From: CAIPBY01 sp041671305
GTDB lineage: Bacteria > Patescibacteriota > Patescibacteriia > 2-01-FULL-39-33
DNA: 64,000 nucleotides
Reading direction: 5' to 3'
Assembly: GCA_041671305.1 (NCBI GenBank)
Contig: JBAZBX010000002.1
Location: 11,604-75,603, forward strand
The number at the start of each line of letters is the position of its first letter. Within the stretch, counting starts at the first letter, position 1. A program made the position numbers and the translations under genes. Under the pieces are notes generated by a model. The model ran no database searches. It had not been told where the DNA came from and was given only the letters and a program-made list of their open reading frames with translations. Of the stretch, positions 58,422 through 64,000 are shown one piece after another.

Positions 58422-58527
58422 AATTTTACAACTTAATTAATAACCCCCAGTTAAATAATTTTAACGGGGTAAACCTTTCCCACCCGCCTATGCGGGACTA
58501 TCCTGACGGATCCCATCCAGTTAGGAA

Positions 58528-58570
58528 AAGGCAAGAACTACCCAAGGTTTTGCCTTGGGATATTTTTTTA
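58528..58570 (+). promoter_or_regulatory. Attenuator-like structure before rpsF
   Basis: A terminator-like hairpin CCCAAGG-TTTTG-CCTTGGG (58541-58559) followed by ATATTTTTTT. A competing stem AAGGCAA (58528-58534) / TTGCCTT (58550-58556) would break it. The two structures are mutually exclusive, as in transcription attenuation. The canonical S6:S18-binding CCGNNNAC bulge was not found. Confidence 0.55.
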
Positions 58571-58587
58571 AAGGAATAAAAAACAAA

Positions 58588-59097
58588 ATGAAAAACTACG
58601 AACTGTTTTACATCGTCCCCAACCAGTACACCGAGGACGAAGCCAAAAAGATCCAAGAGAAAGTAGACTCTCTTCTCAAAAAATTCGGAGCCGTAATCGG
58701 TTTCCAAGAATTTTTGGGCAAAAGAAAACTAGCCTATCCCATCAATAAAGTCGCTCACGGCTACTACATCGTGACTGAATTTGAGTTGGAAGAAGGCGCC
58801 AACATGATCAAAATTGATAATGAGCTCAGATTAGACAAAGAAATTCTTCGTGCTCAGATTATTCAAAAGCACAAAATTACCGAAAAAGAAATCGCCAGAC
58901 AGAAGAAACAGAGGAGCGAGGCTTCCAGGCTTGAAGGCGCAAATCCGGAAGAAAGAACTCATGCTCACGCTCATGTTCCTACTCACGTCAAACCGGTTAC
59001 CGTAGAAAAAATTGAGAAAAAAGAAAAAGAAAAAGTAAGCATTGAGAAGCTGGATGAAAAATTGGACGAAATGCTTCAAGATGACACTATCGTATAA
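58588..59097 (+). CDS. rpsF: 30S ribosomal protein S6 with charged C-terminal extension
   Basis: 169 residues from ATG 58588, chosen because AAGGAA precedes it. Residues 1-95 are S6: YELFYIVPNQYTEDEAKKI, GAVIGFQEFLGKRKLAYPINKVAHGYY, LDKEILRAQIIQK. The remaining 70 or so residues are an extension with HAHAHVPTH followed by a Lys/Glu-rich helix ending DEMLQDDTIV, absent from the shorter S6 of E. coli core structure. First gene of the conserved rpsF-ssb-rpsR set. Confidence 0.95.
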   Translation: MKNYELFYIVPNQYTEDEAKKIQEKVDSLLKKFGAVIGFQEFLGKRKLAYPINKVAHGYYIVTEFELEEGANMIKIDNELRLDKEILRAQIIQKHKITEKEIARQKKQRSEASRLEGANPEERTHAHAHVPTHVKPVTVEKIEKKEKEKVSIEKLDEKLDEMLQDDTIV

Positions 59098-59178
59098 GCG
59101 ATAATCCGCTTAGAACGAACTGAGCCGAAAAGTTTACATTATAATTAATAATAAAACTTAATTCATAACTCTAATTTT

Positions 59179-59631
59179 ATGAATCTCAACAAAGCCATTA
59201 TCATCGGCAATCTCACCGCCAACCCGGAAGTGCGAAAAACTGCCAACGGTCAAAGCGTCGCTTCATTTACTATCGCGACCAACAGGGTTTGGAAAGACCA
59301 ACAAGGTCAGAAACAAGAGCAGGCTGAATTCCACAACATCGTGGCCTGGGGCAAGCTAGCCGACATTGTCGGACAATACTTGGCCAAAGGCAGAGTATGC
59401 ATGGTAGAAGGCAGAATTCAAACCAGAAATTGGACTGACCAAGCCGGAGCCAAACATTGGAAAACAGAAATCATTGCAGAAAATGTTCAGCTAGGTCCAA
59501 GGGGTGCTGGAGATGCCAGTCCATCACAAAATTATGACCAGCCGACATATGAGTCCACGGACAATTCATCCAGTTCTCACAACCAATCCCCCATTGAGGA
59601 AGAAATAAAAGTAGAAGATATACCATTTTAA
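59179..59631 (+). CDS. ssb: Single-stranded DNA-binding protein
   Basis: 150 residues. OB fold from NKAIIIGNLTANPEVRKTANGQSVASFTIATNR through FHNIVAWGKLADIVGQYLAKG and VEGRIQTRNW, the standard SSB pattern. A Gly/Ser/Gln-rich linker leads to the acidic tip EEEIKVEDIPF, the docking tail for partner proteins such as exonuclease and RecO-like factors. It lies between rpsF and rpsR as in most bacteria. Confidence 0.97.
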   Translation: MNLNKAIIIGNLTANPEVRKTANGQSVASFTIATNRVWKDQQGQKQEQAEFHNIVAWGKLADIVGQYLAKGRVCMVEGRIQTRNWTDQAGAKHWKTEIIAENVQLGPRGAGDASPSQNYDQPTYESTDNSSSSHNQSPIEEEIKVEDIPF

Positions 59632-59635
59632 AAAT

Positions 59636-59875
59636 ATGAACAATTATAAAAAACAAACTAGCCCAATCCAAAAAGAAAAATATTGCTATTTCTGTGTCAA
59701 CAATATTGACTACATTGATTACAAAAATAATAATATTTTGAGACGCTTCATTTCTTCTTATTCCAAAATTGTACCCAGAAAAAGAAGTAACGTCTGCGCC
59801 AAGCATCAGAGAAAATTAGCTGAGGCTATTAAGCGCGCTCGCATAATGGCAATTCTGCCTTTTGTAACGAAATAA
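59636..59875 (+). CDS. rpsR: 30S ribosomal protein S18, zinc-binding form
   Basis: 79 residues; starts 4 nt after ssb. CYFC (17-20) and VCAKHQ supply probable zinc ligands (the C+ form of S18). The core DYKNNNILRRFISSYSKIVPRKR and KLAEAIKRARIMAILPF is typical. S18 binds S6 on the 30S platform, so the operon couples both partners. Confidence 0.96.
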   Translation: MNNYKKQTSPIQKEKYCYFCVNNIDYIDYKNNNILRRFISSYSKIVPRKRSNVCAKHQRKLAEAIKRARIMAILPFVTK

Positions 59876-59877
59876 AT

Positions 59878-59990
59878 CAAAAAAAATAACCAATAATCAA
59901 GATACAATAATCAAAAAATTAACATTTTTTATTTTGATTATTGAATTATTTATTTGTTTCTTGTTTTCTTGGTTATTGATTATTAAATTT
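59878..59990. repeat. Repeat family D upstream of efp
   Basis: ACCAATAATCAAGATACAAT on the left and TTGTTTCTTGTTTTCTTGGT on the right, imperfect inverted repeat of about 110 nt. It fills the gap between rpsR and efp; no separate efp promoter is clear. Confidence 0.6.
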
Positions 59991-60006
59991 ATAGCAATAA
60001 ATTTCT

Positions 60007-60573
60007 ATGATTTCAACACTTAACGATATCAAAAAAGGATTAAGCGTACTAGTTGAAGGCGAGCCTTATGTGGTAGTAGAAGCTAATTTTGTCAGAATGC
60101 AACAGAGAAAACCAGTCATGCAGACAAAATTAAAAAATTTAATCAACGGCAAAGTAGCAGAAATAAATTACCATCCTGGCGATAAAGTTGAAGAAGCTAA
60201 TCTGCAAAGAAAAAAAGTTGACTATCTATATAACGACGGCGATAGTTACTATTTCATGAGCCAAGATGATTTTGAACAATTCACCATTGAAAAAGACACC
60301 ATCATCAACCAAATCGGTTTTATGAAAGATGGCGACAAAGTAGATGCGCTGTATTTCAACAACAATCCGGTTTCTATTTCTCTCCCTCCAAAGGTTGAAT
60401 TGAAAATTGTCTCCGCTCCTGATGGAGTCAAAGGCAACAGCGCTCAAGGCCGAGTAACCAAAACTGCTGAGCTGGAAACCGGCATGAGCATCCAAGTTCC
60501 GCTGTTTGTCAAAGAAGGCGATACGATCAGAATAAATACCGATACAAGTGAGTATGTAGAAAGAGTCAGTTAA
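60007..60573 (+). CDS. efp: Elongation factor P with non-canonical loop
   Basis: 188 residues, three-domain EF-P that relieves ribosome stalling at proline stretches. Start STLNDIKKGLSVLVEGEPYVVVEANFV. The loop that in E. coli is KPGKG (with modified Lys34) is here RMQQRKP; the position equal to Lys34 is Gln33 if aligned without gaps. C-terminal GNSAQGRVTKTAELETGMSIQVPLFVKEGDTIRINTDT is normal. No epmA/epmB, earP or ymfI-like gene is in the window. So either modification is absent or a different residue (Arg34, Lys35) is used. Confidence 0.95.
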   Translation: MISTLNDIKKGLSVLVEGEPYVVVEANFVRMQQRKPVMQTKLKNLINGKVAEINYHPGDKVEEANLQRKKVDYLYNDGDSYYFMSQDDFEQFTIEKDTIINQIGFMKDGDKVDALYFNNNPVSISLPPKVELKIVSAPDGVKGNSAQGRVTKTAELETGMSIQVPLFVKEGDTIRINTDTSEYVERVS

Positions 60574-60585
60574 TTTTCTCACATA

Positions 60586-60616
60586 AAAAATAGTCAGCCT
60601 CTAGGCTGACTATTTT
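60586..60616. terminator. Bidirectional terminator between efp and recA
   Basis: AAAAATAGTCAGCCT-CT-AGGCTGACTATTTTT, a perfect 15-bp stem. Confidence 0.9.
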
Positions 60617-60629
60617 TATTTTATAGAAT

Positions 60630-61727
60630 TTATTCTTCTGGTTCTGGTTCTTCTTCTGGAGCAATTGGCTCTCCGCCCCTAGCTACTCTTTCCTTTTCCT
60701 GATCGTCATCTCTGCCCTTTTTAATTTCATCCCAAATCTTTTTCTTAATTATATCAATTAATTTTGGATTTAATCTTAAGTAAGCTTTAGCCACTTCTCT
60801 GCCTGTACCCAGCTTTTCCTCGCCATAAGTATAGGTGTTGCCTGATTTTTTAATTACGCCTCGCTCTATTCCCATATCCAGCAAATCACCGGCAATAGAA
60901 ATTCCCTCATTGTACATGATATCAAATTCGCAAGTCTGGAATGGAGCCGCCACTTTGTTTTTTACAATTTTTACCTTAACCCTATTACCAATATTCTTTT
61001 CACCCTGCTTGATTTGCGCACTACGTCTGACTTCAATTCTCACGGATGAATAAAACTTGAGAGCCATACCACCAGTCGTCGTCTCTGGATTACCGAAAAA
61101 CACTCCAATCTTCTGTCTGAGCTGATTGATAAAAATCAGAACTGTTCCGCTCTTGGAAATACAGGCAGTCAACTTTCGGAGCGCTTGGCTCATTAATCTG
61201 GCCTGAAGACCCATATGAGAATCTCCCATATCTCCTTCAATTTCCGCTTTTGGCACCAAGGCGGCGACAGAATCTACTACTACCACATCAATAGCATTGG
61301 AACGAACGAGGGTTTCCACGATTTCCAAAGCCTGCTCTCCGGTATCCGGCTGGGAAATAAACAAATCGCTTACTCTCACTCCGATTTTTTTGGCATAATC
61401 AGGATCCAAAGCATGCTCAGCATCCACAAAAGCAGCCACACCACCCATTTTTTGCACTTCGGCGACAATATGTTGAGCCAAAGTCGTTTTTCCTGAGGCT
61501 TCTGGTCCGAAAATTTCAATTATTCTGCCTCTAGGAACTCCGCCTACTCCTAGTGCCACATCCAAAGACAGACATCCGGTCGGAACCGCATCTACTTCCA
61601 TGGCCTTGGCCTCTCCAAACTTCATGATGGAGCCATCGCCGAATCTTTCTTTTATCTGATTTATAGCCGTATTTACAGCTTCTCTTTTGACGCTATTTTC
61701 GCCATTTTCCTGGTTCTTTTTTGCCAT
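60630..61727 (-). CDS. recA: Recombinase A
   Basis: 365 residues. Walker A FGPEASGKTTLAQH (about residue 69), AFVDAEHALDPDYAKKIG, VVVDSVAALVPKAEIEG, LMSQALRKL, and the L2 region FGNPETTTGGMALKFYSSVRIEVRR. The acidic tail EEEPEPEE is typical. Needed for homologous recombination and for integrating DNA taken up from outside. It has a plausible promoter but no SOS box that I recognise. Confidence 0.97.
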   Translation of the reverse strand: MAKKNQENGENSVKREAVNTAINQIKERFGDGSIMKFGEAKAMEVDAVPTGCLSLDVALGVGGVPRGRIIEIFGPEASGKTTLAQHIVAEVQKMGGVAAFVDAEHALDPDYAKKIGVRVSDLFISQPDTGEQALEIVETLVRSNAIDVVVVDSVAALVPKAEIEGDMGDSHMGLQARLMSQALRKLTACISKSGTVLIFINQLRQKIGVFFGNPETTTGGMALKFYSSVRIEVRRSAQIKQGEKNIGNRVKVKIVKNKVAAPFQTCEFDIMYNEGISIAGDLLDMGIERGVIKKSGNTYTYGEEKLGTGREVAKAYLRLNPKLIDIIKKKIWDEIKKGRDDDQEKERVARGGEPIAPEEEPEPEE

Positions 61728-61760
61728 AGTAATTTATTTAATGATTTATTTTCTTCCCTC

Positions 61761-61789
61761 AGCTTAACAGAATAATTCCAATTTATCAA
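61761..61789 (-). promoter_or_regulatory. recA: Promoter of recA
   Basis: Minus-strand TTGATA (61784-61789), 17 nt, TAAGCT (61761-61766). The -35 touches the stop of the RodZ-like gene. Confidence 0.5.
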
Positions 61790-62446
61790 TTATTTTTCTT
61801 TCGTGTCTACAAGCAAAATTCTGAGATCCGTCTCTCTGGACTGGCTATATCTTTTTTTTGCGCTAATTTTTATTAAATTTAGACCTTTTTGCAGATCAAT
61901 CGGAGTTTGGAAAAATCCATTATCATCTACAAATACCGCCTTATTATTAATTAATATTTCCGCCTCTTTCTGTGATGATCCGGCCACCTTTATTTGAGTA
62001 TTATAAGTCTTCAATCCATCAATCGGTTCCAAAATACTAAGCGGTGGCGGAGTAAAAATCTGCCCCACTTTATACGCCAAAAAAATTAAAACTGTGGCAA
62101 TTAACAAAAATATAAAGGCCTTACGGATAAAAGTAGGCCAGGATCTGAAATAACTCTTTTGGATTATACCGTTTTTTCTATCTATTTCCATTTGCAATCT
62201 CTGTGAAGCCTTGACACAAACGCCAAAATCAAGATTCAAATATTTGCAATATGATTTGAGATATTTTCTGACATATTTCTTGCCAGGCAAACCGGATAAA
62301 TTGTTATGCTCCAAGGATTCTAAATATTTAAAAGCAATGCCCAAATCCTTGGACGCCCCATCTATGCTTATGCCCTTTCGCGTTCTAGCGCCAATAAGCA
62401 TCACTCCCAAATTTTCGGGCTGATATCTTTTATACGATCTGGTCAT
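61790..62446 (-). CDS. RodZ-like HTH/transmembrane protein
   Basis: 218 residues. Residues about 10-75 form a helix-turn-helix of the RodZ type (LGVMLIGARTRKGISIDGAS ... YVRKYLKSYCKYLNLD), then a basic juxtamembrane segment, a helix (AFIFLLIATVLIFLAYKVG) and an external domain of about 85 residues with PIDGLKTYNTQIKVAGSSQK, an Ig/glucodextranase-like beta pattern. RodZ ties MreB to the wall machinery; this shorter form with a PEGA/Ig-like exterior is common in Gram-positives and CPR. Lies 36 nt downstream of ftsK and may be co-transcribed with it. Confidence 0.78.
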   Translation of the reverse strand: MTRSYKRYQPENLGVMLIGARTRKGISIDGASKDLGIAFKYLESLEHNNLSGLPGKKYVRKYLKSYCKYLNLDFGVCVKASQRLQMEIDRKNGIIQKSYFRSWPTFIRKAFIFLLIATVLIFLAYKVGQIFTPPPLSILEPIDGLKTYNTQIKVAGSSQKEAEILINNKAVFVDDNGFFQTPIDLQKGLNLIKISAKKRYSQSRETDLRILLVDTKEK

Positions 62447-62482
62447 TTACCCTATTAAATAAAATTTATAAAGCCAGTACTC

Positions 62483-64000
62483 TTATGTCCATTCATCCTC
62501 GCCAAAAAGTTTTTTCCTCGCCTCGCCATAACCTTTAGGAGAAGGCGGGTTTTTATCTTTTTTATCTGACTCATTTTTTTCTTCCTCTTCTTCCCCTTCC
62601 TTCTCTTCTGGTTCTAATTCTTCAATCTCCTCTTGTTCCTCCGCCTCATCAAAAGGTTCTGGCTCTTCCGATTCTAATTCTGAGTTTTCTTCTACCACTT
62701 CCTCTATCATTTCTACTTCAGCAATAACATTATTTTGATTGGGATCCTCCGATGCATCATTGCTTTCAATTTCCTCCGCACCAATATCATTTATTTCATC
62801 TGTTAAAAATTCAGGTATATTTTCTAATTCTTCAGGAGCTTCTTTATTGTCCATCAAAGGATTTTCACTATCAGAATCTTCCGACTTAACTTCTTCAAAA
62901 CTATTGAAAGCAGTAAAACTCGGTTCTTCCTCCTCCTCTTCTTCTATTGGCCGCAGTTCTCCGGTCAAATCGTGTTCCCTGGAAGCGAACTCAACAGCTC
63001 CGACTCCACCCAATTTATCCAAGAAAACTTCCCTTGGCTTAGCGCCATCGGAAGGACCAATTATTCCTCGCTCTTCCAGCAAATCAAGAATCCTGGCCGC
63101 TCTGGCGTAACCCAACTTCAGCCTTCTTTGCAAAAGCGAAGCCGAAGCCTTGCCGGATTGCCTGATTATTTCCATAACCTCGCCCAAAAGCGGATCATCA
63201 TCATCGCTGAATCCAGTTGTAGAGCCTCCCATGGAAACGCTGGAATTGCCATTAAATTCAATTTCATAATCCGCCTCACCAAATGATTTAATAAATCTTA
63301 TAACATCCGTAATTTCTTTGTCAGACAAGAAAACGCCTTGCACACGCCTTGGCTTGCTGACTTCGGGACTGAGATAAAGCATATCTCCTCGGCCGACAAG
63401 CTTCTCTGCTCCGGAGCCGTCCAAGACAGTACGAGAATCTATAGATGAAGCCACGGCAAAGGCGATACGAGCGGGAATATTCGCCTTGATCAGCCCAGTA
63501 ATTACTTCGGTGGAAGGACGTTGCGTGGCCAAAATCAGATGAATGCCCACGGCGCGAGCCATCTGAGCCAACCTCACAATTCCCGCCTCCATATCATTTT
63601 GAGCCAGAGACATCAATTCCGCGAGTTCATCAATGACAAAAACAATATAGGGCATTTTTTCTTCGTGGGTCTGATTGTAACCGGCAATATTCCTGTTTCC
63701 TGTTTTGGACAAAAGTTCAAAACGTTTTTCCATTTCTACAATGCACCATTTCAGAGCGCCAATAGTTTTTTTGACATCAGTGATAACTGGAGTCAGCAAA
63801 TAAGGTATGCCGTTATAATGCGGCAATTCTACTCTCTTAGGATCCACCAAAATAAACTTGAGTTCATCCGGACTATTTTGATAGAGCAAGCTGACGATAA
63901 TGGAATTGACACAAACGGATTTTCCGGAACCGGTAGCACCGGCAATAAGTAAATGAGGCATCTTGTCCAGTTGGACAAAAATCGGCTTGCCGCTGACATC
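62483..64000 (-). CDS. ftsK: FtsK/SpoIIIE DNA translocase, C-terminal part (runs off right edge)
   Basis: 505 codons are present; the reading frame continues to position 64000 (DVSGKPIFVQLDKMPHL), so the start lies outside. Walker A GATGSGKSV, FILVDPKRVELPHYNGIPYLL, Walker B VFVIDELAELM and ATQRPSTEVITGLIKANIPARIAF define the motor. The gamma winged-helix domain is LLGEVMEIIRQSGKASASLL and onward to about IGPSDG. Oddity: instead of ending there, the protein has a further acidic, Glu-rich tail of about 160 residues and ends with PSPKGYGEARKKLFGEDE, encoded by palindromic repeat family A. Confidence 0.95.
   Translation of the reverse strand, partial: DVSGKPIFVQLDKMPHLLIAGATGSGKSVCVNSIIVSLLYQNSPDELKFILVDPKRVELPHYNGIPYLLTPVITDVKKTIGALKWCIVEMEKRFELLSKTGNRNIAGYNQTHEEKMPYIVFVIDELAELMSLAQNDMEAGIVRLAQMARAVGIHLILATQRPSTEVITGLIKANIPARIAFAVASSIDSRTVLDGSGAEKLVGRGDMLYLSPEVSKPRRVQGVFLSDKEITDVIRFIKSFGEADYEIEFNGNSSVSMGGSTTGFSDDDDPLLGEVMEIIRQSGKASASLLQRRLKLGYARAARILDLLEERGIIGPSDGAKPREVFLDKLGGVGAVEFASREHDLTGELRPIEEEEEEEPSFTAFNSFEEVKSEDSDSENPLMDNKEAPEELENIPEFLTDEINDIGAEEIESNDASEDPNQNNVIAEVEMIEEVVEENSELESEEPEPFDEAEEQEEIEELEPEEKEGEEEEEKNESDKKDKNPPSPKGYGEARKKLFGEDEWT
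62518..62549. repeat. Palindromic repeat family A at the 3' end of ftsK
   Basis: GCCTCGCCATAACC-TTTA-GGAGAAGGCGGG; translated PPSPKGYGEA on the minus strand, the same frame as the uvrA copy. Confidence 0.7.

Noticed and set aside
58422..58587. Canonical S6:S18 leader motif
   Set aside because: The CCGNNNAC bulge in a matching stem could not be located; only the terminator/antiterminator pair is supported.
60630..61789. LexA/SOS box at recA (and at uvrA)
   Set aside because: Neither CTGT-N8-ACAG nor CGAAC-N4-GTTCG type sites are present near the promoters.
1..64000. CRISPR array
   Set aside because: No set of regularly spaced direct repeats with unique spacers was seen; the dispersed repeats are isolated copies.

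Overview
The window is a gene-dense, AT-rich bacterial chromosome segment that reads throughout in the standard code. It most resembles a genome of the Candidate Phyla Radiation (Patescibacteria, probably the Parcubacteria-like side; the rank below that is a guess). The grounds are the package of core genes with divergent sequences (EF-P without the PGKG loop, FolD with an eroded nucleotide motif, Elp3, LeuRS with large insertions), a T4SS-like locus (PrgI/VirB4/VirB6) with a giant secreted protein, many tiny membrane proteins, and short hairpin repeats that also occur inside coding sequences. No genome-wide search was possible, so this placement is inference.

Layout. 0-4 kb: two tRNA-Ser genes flank a surface module, a DUF3494 (ice-binding-like) repeat protein interrupted by one in-frame TAA and ending in an LPNTG anchor, followed by its probable sortase. 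4-24.3 kb: one long minus-strand gene series, apparently transcribed from about 24.3 kb towards 4 kb. It encodes a calcium-repeat membrane protein, a 3214-residue secreted protein, a VirB6/TrbL-like membrane protein, a 591-residue cytosolic protein, PrgI, a TraC-N-like protein, the VirB4 ATPase, a VirB8/NTF2-like membrane protein and ComFC. 24.4-28.6 kb: rsmA, then an envelope cluster (acyltransferase, MFS transporter, FemX-like ligase). 28.6-33.4 kb: leuS with three in-frame insertions, flanked by two small autonomous genes of different base composition. 33.4-42.9 kb: uvrA, DUF805, a four-subunit 2-oxoacid:ferredoxin oxidoreductase, a DsbA-like protein, secG and an orphan oligopeptide-binding protein. 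43-64 kb: housekeeping genes (tRNA-Leu, RNase J, trpS, phosphohexomutase, elp3, rsmE, glyA-folD, ychF, capA-like, a TRM11-like methylase, rpsF-ssb-rpsR, efp, recA, a RodZ-like protein, ftsK).

How the parts work together. The 4-24 kb operon looks like a reduced type IV secretion or DNA-transfer machine: an energising ATPase, an inner-membrane channel and a giant exported Cys-rich protein that could make the surface contact. ComFC is translationally overlapped at its distal end, which would fit DNA uptake. The sortase/LPNTG pair and the FemX/acyltransferase/MFS cluster point to a Gram-positive-like envelope. POR plus ferredoxin suggests acetyl-CoA formation from pyruvate without oxygen.

Two signals stand out. 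(1) LeuRS carries a complete Nudix domain inside its editing domain, a complete RBBP9-like serine hydrolase inside its zinc ribbon, and a peptide derived from a palindromic repeat. It is preceded by a 32-codon ORF that duplicates the LeuRS N terminus and then runs into another repeat. (2) Palindromic repeats sit in frame, and in the same reading frame, in different essential genes (UvrA and FtsK share one family; YchF and the leuS upstream ORF share another), a pattern like the Rickettsia palindromic elements. Promoters are unusually easy to read here, many with an extended -10 (TGn before TATAAT or TAATAT).
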